Origin: Papilionanthe hookeriana x Papilionanthe teres
Lineage: Eukaryota > Streptophyta > Magnoliopsida > Asparagales > Orchidaceae
NCBI GenBank assembly: GCA_022702705.1
Contig: CM040439.1
Location: 31,560,930 to 31,624,929, forward strand
Direction of reading: 5' to 3'
DNA: 64,000 nucleotides
The first letter of the stretch is position 1, and each line of letters starts with the position of its first letter. Position numbers and translations under genes: made by a program. The notes beneath the pieces are model-generated. The model saw nothing but the letters and a program-made list of their open reading frames with translations, was not told the DNA's origin and ran no database searches. Shown here in pieces: positions 49,770-61,100 of this stretch.

Positions 49770-50740
49770 ATAAAGAAGACTCCGAAGAAATAATCAAGTT
49801 ATTAATGGAATTTAAAGACTGTTTTGCTTGGAGCTACGATGAAATGCCGTGATTAGCCCCGCAGGTCGCGAGTCCATAAGTTAGGAGTGGATCCTACTGC
49901 GTTCCAACGGACAAGGTCCCGGAAGAATGCGTCTAGAAATCGAACAACAAGTCATAGCCGAAGTTAAAAAGCTAATAGGACGCTAAATTTGTCCGCGAAG
50001 AACAATACCCGACTCGGTTAGCCAATGTGGTGCCGACCGAAAGAAGAATGGTCGATCGAATTTGTGTGACTTCGGAGATTTAAACAAGGCATGTCCAAAA
50101 GATGAATTCCCTCTACCAATTCCGAATCGATGATCGATATTGCTTCGACACATGAAATATTCTCATTCATGGATGGATCTTCGAGATACAACCAGCATAA
50201 AAATGGCTCCGTAAGATGAAAAGCTTACAAAGCATTCGTAACGCCGATCGGAGTATTTTGCTACACGGTGATGCCATTCGGATCGAAGAACGCAGGAGCA
50301 ACTTACCAAAGAGCAATGACAAGAATTTTTGATGATCTCATCCACAATCAAGTCGAGTGCTACGTGGACGATGTCGTCATCAAAAGCAAAGTAAAGGAAA
50401 ACCACTCGTATGATTTGAGAATTGTTTTCGAACGATTAAGACAATTTAACCTTAAGATGAATCCCTTAAAATGCGCCTTCGGAGTCACCTCCGGAAATTC
50501 TTAGGATTCGTTGTCCGACATCGTGGAATTGAAATCGACCCGAGAAGATTAAAGCCATCTTAGAAATGCCGCCTCCCAAAACCTTAAAACAACTACGATC
50601 TTTTCAAGGAAGCCGGCATATCTTCGACGCTTTATCTCAAACTCGTCGTAGTGTGTCACCTTTCTCGCATTAGCTAAAAAGGACGCCAAATTTATTTGGG
50701 AAGAGAAATGCCGTAAGGCCTTCGAAGACATTAAACAATA
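49770..50740 (+). pseudogene. Reverse transcriptase of the giant element
   Basis: 'FKDCFAWSYDEMP' (49812) opens the pre-RT region. Fragments of 'ANVVPT', 'LNKACPKDEFPLP' and 'HEIFSFMDG' follow. The best frame is 50268-50504, with 'MPFGSKNAGATYQRAM' and the catalytic YVDD at 50361-50372, then 'LKMNPLKCAFGVTSG'. In 'MPFGSKN' the usual L of 'FGLKN' is S. It copies element RNA into cDNA. Several frame changes occur, mostly small indels. Confidence 0.9.
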
Positions 50741-51130
50741 TTTAATGACACCTCCCGTCTTAGCGACCCTAGCCTCGTGTAGACCGTCGATACTTTACAC
50801 CGCGGCTTTAGATGACTCTCTCGAGCCCCGTTAGCCTGTGTCAATGATGAGGGTAAAGAAAATGCTCTTTACTACTTAAGCCGTCGTTTACTTCCGACGG
50901 AAGTAAGGTATCCCGCAATCGAAAAGCATTGTTTGGCCCCGATCTTCGCCGCTCAAAAGCTCGTGCACTACATGCTTTCTCATAAGGTCAACTCGATTTC
51001 GAAGTTTAATCCATTGCAATACTCGATGACTCGTCCAACACTTTCCGGCGGACTTGCCGATGGTCAATGATATTATTGCAATTCGATATAACTTTCGTGC
51101 CTCCGCGTGCCGTAAAGGGACAAGTCTTAG
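50741..51130 (+). pseudogene. Ty3-type RNase H domain
   Basis: The region has 'ALYYLSRRLLPTEVRYPAIEKHCLA' (about 50862-50937), followed by 'FAAQKLVHYMLSH', the connection/RNase H signature after RT in Tat-type Pol. It would degrade the RNA strand of the hybrid. Frames are broken. Confidence 0.75.
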
Positions 51131-51224
51131 CAGACTTCCTCGCAAAGACACCCTTTGCCTGCCGAATCTCCTCTCAATGACGATCCGCCGGATGAACAAA
51201 TAATGAACCTAGAAGACCTCGACG

Positions 51225-51670
51225 ATCGACATTGGGAATTATATTTCGACGGAGCATCTTCAGCACACAAAGACGAAGAATCGCAAGTGATAAGTGCTCT
51301 GTAAGGCAGGAATCGGCTAATCTTTATAACACCGGAGCTGGGGATGTTAAGATACTCCTACCACTCGACGAACCGTGTACAAACAACGAAGCAGAATACG
51401 AAGCCCTCATAACGGGATTGGAATTAACCATTCAAATGGGGATAACAGACATCAACATCTACGGGATTCACGAGCTAATCATTCAACGATCGACGTGACA
51501 ATACAGAATTTTTAAACCAAGACTCGAACAATACTTCCAAGATGCCATACAAACTGTTGGAATGCATTCCAAATGTAACGATCTACAAAATTTCTAGAAA
51601 AGAGAATGCTTTAGCAGATGCTTTAGCCCGTCTCGCAAAAGAATTTGCTCGTTTGCAAGATGAATCGATG
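51225..51670 (+). pseudogene. Second, archaeal-type RNase H (RVT_3)
   Basis: 'ELYFDGASS' (first catalytic Asp, about 51238) is followed by a frame break. Then comes 'CTNNEAEYEALITGLELTIQMGI' with the catalytic Glu near 51393, and a final 'ENALADALARLAKEF' with the last Asp near 51615. A duplicated RNase H of this type is a known hallmark of the Tat lineage. Confidence 0.82.
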
Positions 51671-51829
51671 GAAGTGTCGCTCACGTGACGTCAGTCCTAT
51701 CACGACTCGACATGACATGATACACAAATCGAAGAAGGAAAAGAATCAGCTAGAAGCAAGTGATTAAAAACACGAAGATCGGCGACGAACTATCGATGGA
51801 CTACCCGCAAACGAGAAAGCTACCGGACG

Positions 51830-53093
51830 ATAGGTCGCCGGCCCATCGTATCAAGAAAAGAACTCCGTCTTACGCATTAATAAACAACACATTATACATA
51901 GGTCTTTTGATCAAATGTGGCTAAGGTGCCTAAGCGGGTCTGAGGCCCGTGAAATTGTTAAGGAGGTGCATTCGGGACTCCGTGGCGCTCACCGCCGGGT
52001 CCAAAAATGAAGATGAAAATTAAAAGACTAGGGTACTACCGGCCCTCGATGATGACCGACCGCATGAAAATCGCCAAGAGCCGTCACCAATGCCAAGTGC
52101 ACGGAGTGGTTCTACACCAACCTCCAAATGTGCCGCACCCGACAATCGCGTCGTGGCCGTTCGAATGTTGGGGCACGTATATAGTGGGTCCAATGGAACC
52201 ACCATCTTCGAAAGGACATCGTTTCATTCTTGCGGCTACGATTACTTTTCCAAGCGTGCAGGCGAGCCCACTTAGAGAAGTGAAAGCACACCACGTGCTA
52301 TGCTTTTCAAGAACCAAGTTGTCTACCGTTTCTGAGTGCCGCGCAGATCATCTCGTATAATGGGTCAGCATTCGAAGCACACAAATCAACAATTTTGTCG
52401 TGAGACACGGAATCGATCGGCGATACTCAACAATTTACTACCCAAGAGCAAACGGCCTCGCCGAGGCTTTTAATAAAACTCTCGTTCAGATCTTAAAGAA
52501 AACCTCGGACGATAATAAGAGAAATTGGCACGAGAAATTGTTAGAAGCCTTGTGGGCCTACCTGGACAACCTTCGTAACTCCTACTCAAGCTACACCTTA
52601 CGCTCCGGTGTATGGGTCCGAGGCGATGTTACCTTTAGAGGTTCGACCTTCCTTCACTCGTAATCGCAGCTTGCAAACAAGATCACGACAGAAGAAAACG
52701 CCGTACTACGACTCGAAGAATTAGAAAGCTTGGAAGGGAAAAGACTTGCACGCACAATGCAATTTAGAACTATACCAAGCTAAGATGGTTCAAGCCCATG
52801 ACAAACCGGTCCGCCCAAGAACCTTCAAAGTTGGTGACTTAGTTCTCGTTCTCAAGAGACCTATTCTCGCACACCGCAAGATAGGAGGAAAATTCGAACC
52901 CACTTGGGAAGGACCGTTTCGTGGTCGAAGCAAGATACTCGTGAGGTTCCTACCGACTAGTGAATCGCCAGTGAGAACGACATATGCTTCCGATCAACTG
53001 ACGATACTTGAAAAAATATTACGCTACCCGATGTTTCGAAGGAATGAATTCTTCATCCCTAAGAAACACGGGCGAAGTAATTACTTATGATTG
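51830..53093 (+). pseudogene. Integrase of the giant element
   Basis: The zinc-binding part shows 'EVHSGLRGAHRR' (51967) and 'CQVHGVVLHQPP'. The core keeps 'PFECWGTYIVGPMEPPSSKGHRF', with Tyr where the first catalytic Asp normally stands ('GxDIVGP'), and 'YYPRANGLAEAFNKTL' with Glu near 52460. The C-terminal module 'FKVGDLVLVLKRPI' and 'GKFEPTWEGPF' (52830-52920) ends at a TGA (53088-53090 region). It would insert the cDNA into the genome. The Asp-to-Tyr change and several indels make this copy inactive as written. Confidence 0.88.
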
Positions 53094-53289
53094 GGTCCGA
53101 ACCCAAAAATAATAAAATGTGCTAAAATAAATGAATAAATGATAATAAAGTTTTCCTCGTTTTCTTCTCCAAATCAAAGTCCCTTTTCTGATCTTATCCT
53201 ACTTTATTCCTGATAAAATATAAGAATAATAAAAAATATATCTTTAATAAACATTTTCTTAATGTTCTTGTTCTTAGTACAACCCCCGA

Positions 53290-53312
53290 TCCTTTTCCTT
53301 GTCTTTTCGCAG
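53290..53312 (+). promoter_or_regulatory. Predicted 3' splice site ahead of the ALKBH ORF
   Basis: A pyrimidine-rich run, CCTTTTCCTTGTCTTTTCGCAG, ends with AG at 53311-53312, directly before GAAATG. It lies after AT-rich sequence (53100-53280) following integrase. This is what a spliced, separately expressed 3' ORF would need. No RNA evidence. Confidence 0.5.
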
Positions 53313-54742
53313 GAAATGTCGAACGGCGGTTGGTCTTGAACTTTAAGAATGGCGTAAGCCTCGCACTCGATGAAAAGAGGGTGAAAGATGGAGCGATAAT
53401 CGAGATCGACTCGCATTTCGCACCAGCAGGCCTACAAGACGAGGAAAGTGACCGGGTCCCAAGCTAACCGAGAAGAACCGCCCGACGTACGCTGATGAAA
53501 GTGGGTGGCCCAAGCCACCAATCCAACAACAAGAAAAGAAAAGCAAACACCGAAGAAGACAAGAAAATGAAGTCCGTAGTCGCTACAACGGAGGGCAAGC
53601 TCGTCAGCCGCCGCGCCCGCAGAGATTCAAGAAGTTCGGAGAGCTACTCTCACGCCCACGCAACGAAGAAACAAGAATCGCCGTATCCGTAAAATGTTAA
53701 CAAAACTAGCCGCGACCAGCGCGACGAGACAATCGCTAATGCCAGCACTCACATTTCAAGGACACCGGCTCACCAGAACTCGAAGAAAGGAGGCCGCCTC
53801 CTAGAATAACGTAAAGAACCAGTGGAAATCTCCGAAGATCGAAGGAAGAAGGCTACCACGCCACCGGATAGAACCACCAAGCAAGTGCATGACCTTGTTG
53901 TGCAGCAACCCCGGGGATGTCCCGACGGCATCATCCCCGAGGAGCCGAGCTGCGTGTGGGAACGTGAAGGGATTGAACCATATATCCCACAATATGTCAC
54001 AAGGCCTCGCCATCCGCGATCATTCCGGAATACGAGCCGGAGAGGATGCGTAATGTTGAAAAGAAAACTTTCGAATACTTCGAGAGAATTAAAGGAAGAA
54101 GGATCAACATACTAAGGCCTCGAGCTACACACCGACGTATTCTCGCAGTATGAACAACAAGAAATCGTGGATTGTATCCAGGATTCGAAGAGAATGGGCC
54201 GAGCAGCCGCCCGAGGGAAAACACATACTCGGAACCCCGAGATGGATGCCGTGGAAAGGAAGAATCACAATACAATGCGGATGTCGCTACAACTTTGCTG
54301 AAGACGAAAAGGAAACCCACCGGGAATACTCCGTCATGGGCAAGTAGATCCGATGCCATCAGCTATCAAGAGAATGGTAAAAAGATCGATAACATGGAGG
54401 GTACCGCCGCAGATTGCATACCCAATACCGCATTATCAATATCTACAAACGGGGTGACCGCATACCCCCACATATTGATCACCACGACTTCGTCGACCTT
54501 TCGCACGGCCTCTCTCGAATGAGTGCAACATCATGTTCGGATCCGACCTCCGGATAGCAGGCCCGGTGAGTTCCGAGGGCCGCAAAGATACCTTTACCGT
54601 GGGTTCCGTCATGATACCGCAAGGTAACGGAGCGTATATCGCAAAGCATCGCATACCGAGAGTGCCAGTAGAACGGATCTCGCTTACTTTCGTGAGGATG
54701 GACGACAAAGAAATACCTTACCATTTCCAACCGTATCCGTAG
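53313..54742 (+). pseudogene. ALKBH9-like 2-oxoglutarate/Fe(II) dioxygenase ORF captured by the retroelement
   Basis: The N-terminal part (53313-54050) is charged, Lys/Arg/Glu-rich, and not recognised. From 54055 the plus frames give the plant ALKBH9-type order: 'FEYFERIKGRRINIL', 'LELHTDVFSQYEQQEIVD' (54119), 'WMPWKGRITIQCGCRYNF' (about 54243), iron motif HID within 'IPPHIDHHDF' (cat-att-gat, 54471-54479), 'NECNIMFGSDL', distal His in 'AKHRIPRVP' (54647-54649) and 'ERISLTFVRMDD' at the end. Family members are AlkB-fold oxygenases; plant ALKBH9/10 proteins remove N6-methyl groups from adenosine in RNA. The usual RxxxxxR arginine pair is altered: the +6 position is Val and Arg is at +7. Segments lie in different frames and a stop occurs at about 54345-54347, so this copy is not intact as sequenced. 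It lies sense to pol, inside the element. Identification as an ALKBH-family domain is firm; the substrate is inferred. Confidence 0.85.
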
Positions 54743-55510
54743 CTAGAGAACCTCCGCCTTACGAGCCGTGAGTTACATGGGAAATATCACACCTCCAACG
54801 TACATCCAATCGGCATCCTTGCCAAGGATGGCTTGAAGGTGATGTTATCGACCATGTACCTCACTATTCGTACATGGATTTTTGACGATGATTCTTTCGA
54901 TGGATCAACAAAGATCATACACGATCCGTTTCGAGTCTACATGGATTGTATGAAATATATTCCGCATCGAGTTGTATGATGTATTTTCAACATGATTGGA
55001 ATGAAAGTGACCATGTCACGTTTTTGCCTTCACCTCTTTTGTGCAAATTGATTGGGAAACGCCATTAAAGTTAAATGAACTTCGAACAAAGAACGTAAAA
55101 GAAATAAAACAAAAAAAAAGATAAAAGAAAACTTTCTAAAAAAAAAATCTGAAAAATGACAAACACCAAGTTCACATGAACATTAAATAAACAACAAAGT
55201 AAAATTTGAACCATTAAAAGATAAACGAAATCAACACAAAAATCAAATTCCATCCTTCCAAATTCCGAATCAAATTTGATCTTTCCAAATCTCAAATCAA
55301 ATCCTCAATCAAATTCCAAATCCAATCTCGATCAAGTTTCAAACTTGATCTTCCAAATTTCAAATCAAATCTTAAATCGAATTTCAATCGAGTTCAAACT
55401 CATCCTTCCAAATTTCCAAATTTCCGAATTCAATCTTTCCAGCTTCAAGTCTCAATCAAATTTAAATTCAATTTCTTCCAGATCTCGAATCAAATATCAA
55501 TCACATCAAA
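54743..55510. other. 3' non-coding region of the giant element
   Basis: After the ALKBH stop there is a short stretch without motifs (54743-55070), an A-rich tract, and then 'aaatctcaaatcaaat'-type low-complexity sequence that leads into the tandem array. No domain was recognised. Confidence 0.6.
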
Positions 55511-57740
55511 ATCAAACCTTTGGGTCGAAGATTTTACATCCAAGACTCACCGCTTTAGGATTCTTTTCCTATCGCACCGAAATACATCAAATTCAAACCT
55601 TTGGGTCGAGGATTTTACATCCAAGACCGCACCGCTTTAGGATTCTTTTCCTATCGCACCGAAATACATCAAATTCAAACCTTTTGGTCGAGGATTTTAC
55701 ATCCAAGACCGCACCGCTTTAGGATTCTTTTCCTATCGCACCGAAATACATCAAATTCAAACCTTTTGGGTCGAGGATTTTACATCCAAGATCGCACCGC
55801 TTTAGGATTCTTTTCCTATCGCACCGAAATACATCAAATTCAAACCTTTTGGGTCGAGGATTTTACATCCAAGACCGCACCGCTTTAGGATTCTTTTCCT
55901 ATTGCACCGAAGTACATCAAATCAAACTCTTTTGGGTCGAGGATTTTACATCCAAGACCGCATCGCTTTAGGATTCTTTCCTATCGCACTCGAAATACAT
56001 CAAATTCAAACCTTTGGGTCGAGGATTTTACATCCAAGACCGCACTGCTTAGGATTTTTTTCCTATCACACTGAAGTACATCAAATCAAACTCTTTTGGG
56101 TCGAGGATTTTACATCCAAGACCGCATCGCTTTAGAATCCTTTTCTTATCGCACCGAAATACATCAAATTCAAACTTTTGGGTCAAGGATTTTACATCCA
56201 AGATCGCCTTTAGGATTCTTCCCTATTGCATCGAAATACATCAAAATCAAACTCTTTTCGGGTCGAGGATTTTATATCCAAGACCGCACCGCTTTAGGAT
56301 TCTCTTCCTATCGCACCGAAATACATCAAAATTCAAAACTTTGGGTCGAGGATTTTATATCCAAGATCGCACCGCTTTAGGATTCTCTTCCTATCAGACC
56401 GAAGTACATCAAAATTCAAAACTTTTGGGTCGAGGATTTTATATCCAAGACCGCACTCGCTTTAGGATTCTTCCCTATCGCACTCGAAATACATCAAAAT
56501 CAAACTCTTTTTGGGTCGAGGATTTTATATCCAAGACCGCACCGCTTTAGGATTCTCTTCCTATCGCACCGAAATACATCAAAATTCAAACCTTTTGGGT
56601 CGAGGATTTTACATCCAAGATCGCACCGCTTTAGGATTCTTTCCTATCGCACCGAAATACATCAAAATTCAAACTCTTTTGGGTCGAGGATTTTATATCC
56701 AAGATCGCACCGCTTTAGGATTCTCTTCCTATCAGACCGAAGTACATCAAAATTCAAAACTTTTGGGTCGAGGATTTTACATCCAAGACCGCATCGCTTT
56801 AGGATTCTTTCCTATTGCACTGAAATACATCAAAATTCAAAACTTTTGGGTCGAGGATTTTATATCCAAGACCGCACTCGCTTAGGATTCTTCCTATCGC
56901 ACCGAAATACATCAAATTCAAACCTTTTGGTCGAGGATTTTACATCCAAGACCGACGCTTTAGGATTCTTCCCTATCGCTGAAATACATCAAAATCAAAC
57001 TCTTTTGGGTCGAGGATTTTATATCCAAGACCGCATCGCTTTAGGATTCTCTTCCTATCGCACCGAAATACATCAAAATTCAAAACTTTTGGGTCGAGGA
57101 TTTTATATCCAAGACCGCATCGCTTTAGGATTCTCTTCCTATCGTATCGAAATACATCAAAATCAAACTCTTTTTGGGTCGAGGATTTTATATCCAAGAT
57201 CGCACCGCTTTAGGATTCTCTTCCTATCATACCGAAATACATCAAAATTCAAACCTTTTAGGTCGAGGATTTTACATCCAAGATCGTATCGCTTTAGGAT
57301 TCTTTTCCTATTGCACCGAAATACATCAAAAATCAAACTCTTTTTGGGTCGAGGATTTTATATCCAAGACCGCACCGCTTTAAGATTCTCTTCCTATCGC
57401 ACCGAAGTACATCAAAATTCAAAACTTTTGGGTCGAGGATTTTACATCCAAGACCGCACCGCTTTAGGATTCTTTTCCTATCGCACCGAAATACATCAAA
57501 ATTCAAAACTTTTGGGTCGAGGATTTTACATCCAAGACCGCACCGCTTTAGGATTCTCTTCCTATCGCACCGAAATACATCAAAATTCAACCTTTGGGTC
57601 GAGGATTTACATCCGAGACCGCATCGCTTTAGGATTCTTTCCCTATTGCGATGAAATACATCAAAATCAAACTCTCGAGGTTAAGGATTTTACATCCAAC
57701 ACCGCATTACTCCGAGATATCTTCTCATCGCAATGATTCA
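55511..57740. repeat. 82-86 bp tandem array, about 26 copies, in the element's 3' region
   Basis: The unit reads around 'gggtcgaggattttacatcc', 'aagaccgcaccgctttagga' and 'tcctatcgcaccgaaataca' plus a variable 'tcaaa(a)ttcaaac(c)tttt'. Variable spacing gives open frames up to 296 codons that are only repeat translations. Tandem arrays in the 3' untranslated part of Tat/Ogre elements are known and can seed satellites. Confidence 0.95.
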
Positions 57741-58148
57741 ATCTAATCAATTCAATTTTCTTTCGAGGTCGGAGATGTTACATCTAAAACCTCAAAATCC
57801 TAATTTTCATTTCAAATCAAATCCCTCAAATTAATTTCGACAAACTTCAATCTAAATCGAAATTCCAAACTAAAATTTAAACTCACACATCAAAACATAA
57901 ATTGAAACAAAATAAAGTCTAAATCAAAATTCCCCGCATCATGTGATTTCGGATTCACCTCCTTTTCTTTCCCCGCCGAGAGTTCAAGGATCTCCTGTTC
58001 CGCAGATATACTCGACACTCCCCAGCAGAAACTCTTCTACTTCGTCCTAAGTTCGTCACTCGGACATCCGTGTTGGCTTTGTTGATCGCTTCGGTCAACA
58101 CCAATACGCGCGTGTGCTCCGTCACCACCACACCTATCGGGGTCCATT
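57741..58148. other. Spacer between the tandem array and the 3' LTR
   Basis: AT-rich 'aaatcaaatt' sequence is followed by a GC-rich segment (57950-58148). No clear polypurine tract stands directly before the LTR: the last bases are TCGGGGTCCATT. Nothing coding was recognised. Confidence 0.55.
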
Positions 58149-61100
58149 TGTCGACCTCATTTTCGATGAGGTCTTCCCTTCTTCTTTTTAGTGCTTAGGA
58201 TCTAGCCTTAGGCTTTTCCTTCGACTATCTTAGAGGACTAGAATCGGGACCCACCTTTTAGAAATTCAAACCACTTCTAAACTCCCCGCAAACTCCACAA
58301 ACTCGACTATAGACCCCTAATCACCTGGAGGGTCGAAATCAAATGTGGAAGTTTAAAGGATGAGTTCCTATAGGACTCTTCGGCCTTAGGACTACCCCGG
58401 GCGGCCTCGGTCCGATGAGGGGGCCGACTTACACTACACTTACACACTACATTTCCACACACTTCCTAAAACCACACCCATACCCAACTTAACCTCCCGA
58501 CTCATGTAGGTGATTCACATGGATGGTCCTTAACCCCTAAGCCCTCGCCAAGAGGTTAGGAACAACATAAATAATGCCTCAAATGAGTCCTCTCATGGCT
58601 CATATGGGCTTGAAATGGCTTCATGGCTCAACCAAAATGACTTCTTTCCACCAAAATTTACCCAATCTTCAATTTCCCAAATTTTCAATTTTTGACCCCT
58701 AGGCCCTACACCTACTAAACCTACCCAAAACCTCGAAATTACCCAAATTTTTGCAAAATTTCCAAATTACCTAAAATTCTTCAAAATTATTCCCAAACAT
58801 TTCTACACCACTCAAATTGACCATCTATATCCAAAAATACCAAAAATTCCAAGAAAACCTCCCAATACCCTCCAAATACCCAAAATACCCTTCTTGACCC
58901 AAAAATCCAAAAATTCAGAAAATTCCCAGAAAATTCCAAAAAATCCCAAATATTCTCAATTTCATTTTGTCCAACTACACCATGGGCCAATTTTGTCAAT
59001 TTACCCTACTTTTGTCAAAACCCCCAATTGACCCATTTTAATCCAAAGTGAACCCAATGTCAAACCAAACCTACCCAATTGACCTCAATTTTGGTCCAAT
59101 TCAATTCTAAACTTCAATTCAACATCCCCAATACCAATCTAGACCAAATCCAAGTCTAATTTGATTGACATTTGGATCCAATTCCACTTTTGACCTTAAG
59201 GCCCATTTTTTTTTTTTTTGACCTAAGCCCAAACCTAACCCAAATGAACCCAAACCCCAAAAATCAAAGCCTAACCAAAGTCAAAACCTCTTTGAAACAC
59301 TCCCATAAACACTTCTCAACAATAATTCTACATCAATTTCAACCTTAGCCCAACATCGGCCCAACTTGGCCCACTTGGACCTATATTGGCCCATTCACCA
59401 AAAGAATCCAAATCCAACCCAATTCAAGCCCCAAACTACCCCAAATTTGCTCCAAGTTACTCATGACACATCTATGAGCTAAACCCAACAATTATTTGGC
59501 CCAACCTTTTACAAAATTTTCATCCATGAACACATTCATAAACTTAAAAGCCCACTTCCCTTAAACCCTTCTAAAAGCCCATTTCCTTCAAAATTCAAAA
59601 GCCCAAATCTACCCTAAAGCCCACATGACATCTCCATTTGTCATCCATTTAATTAAATCCATTACCTAAGTCCTAAAATCATCATTGAATTATTCCAAAT
59701 GAAGCTTCATCCAAATTCCCATCAAATTACCAAAAATTTCTTAAAACCCATTTTTATGAAATCGGCTCAACTTTCCCCAAGCCAAAGACAAGCCATGCAA
59801 GCCATTGACAAGCCACATGAAGCCATGGGAGGCTTGACATGTGACCATGCCATTAATGGTAAAAGGAGGGGCTCCTTTCCTAATCTTTCATTAAGCCTTT
59901 TTTACCTTAAGCATGTCACACACTAAACCATGTTTAGCCACCTCGTCATGGATAGAGACCACACCACTCTCTCTTGGCTGACCCAACTGATCCTCTCAGC
60001 CCAAAATCAGGCCATGGGGAGGTGAACCAAGCCCAAAAGGTGGGTTGACCCATTTGGACCCAAAATAGGCTCATCCCCCATTCCATTTCAATCCAACTCC
60101 TTTACGCATGGCATTTGCCAATCGCCTACACTAAACCCCAGCCCCGACCCACCCGACCAAGATGGTGACCATCGCTCGGCCGGCCGGCCACTGGCCGCCG
60201 GAAAACACCATGGCCGAGAGCTCACATGTGAGCCAACATTGAAATTCTCACTTGCCGAGCCGCCCCATGCCTAGTGGTCACCATGGCCGATCTTCTCCTC
60301 ACCGAGCAAGCTCGATCCCAAGCCCTAACTCCCTCCGAGAGGCCTTCCACCCTCTCCTATTTAAACCCCTCACCCTCTCGGCCAAAGGAGGTGCCGAACA
60401 AAACCTTAAGGAAACCTCGCCAAAATCACTCCGCATCACTCTCCACACATAGAGCACCGCATCCCCACCGAATTCCACCCTAATTCCTCTAGCCGAGCCC
60501 AATTTCGAGCTCAAACTTTAGCCCAAAAACCAGGACACTTCTCCACAGCTGAGCCAATTCTCAAATCGATTGGCTCTACACCTTCACTCGCACCAGGGAA
60601 GGTGTCCACCATCAAAAGCCCCATCTCCGAAGCCACCCAGCTTGCTCCAGCTCTCCAAGCTTTGTGATCTGGCTTGGTCGAAATCATATCCAGCAATTCA
60701 CTGCACCGAGAGACTTCATCCGGAGCTCGCCGGACCCAATCGAAGGTGCAACAACTCTCGTATCAAGCCACACTTCTCCGAGCCAAGGTACGAGCTAACT
60801 CTTCATCCCGAGCTTCCGAAGATTCTCTATTTCAAATGCCTTAGTTTCAATGCATGTTAACCGTATGGATGCGTTCGTCTCTTCAAGACGAATCCATAGA
60901 GTATAAGAACGTAAAAATCCATCGAGAATCGAGTGAGATCTTAGGGATTTAGTGTGGACGGCTCTCGGCGAGAACACTCGGGGACGATGAACGGATGCCG
61001 TCCATTCAATACACGCGCTGACGAACGGCTCGGATGGCGTCGGACCGAGAAACGGTGCGAGAACCGCGGGGCCCGGGCCGCCGACTCGGATGGCGGCGCC

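Noticed and set aside
54150..54742. ALKBH domain as an independent host gene
   Set aside because: It is bracketed by element sequence (integrase upstream, the element's array and 3' LTR downstream), on the same strand, with no own promoter or intron pattern visible. A host gene fragment carried by a one-off event is still possible and is covered in the findings.
56846..57736. 296-residue open frame
   Set aside because: It is translation of the 82-86 bp tandem array; the protein is a repeated peptide with no independent support.
55511..57740. CRISPR-like regular repeats
   Set aside because: Units are contiguous tandem copies without unique spacers, in a plant retroelement.
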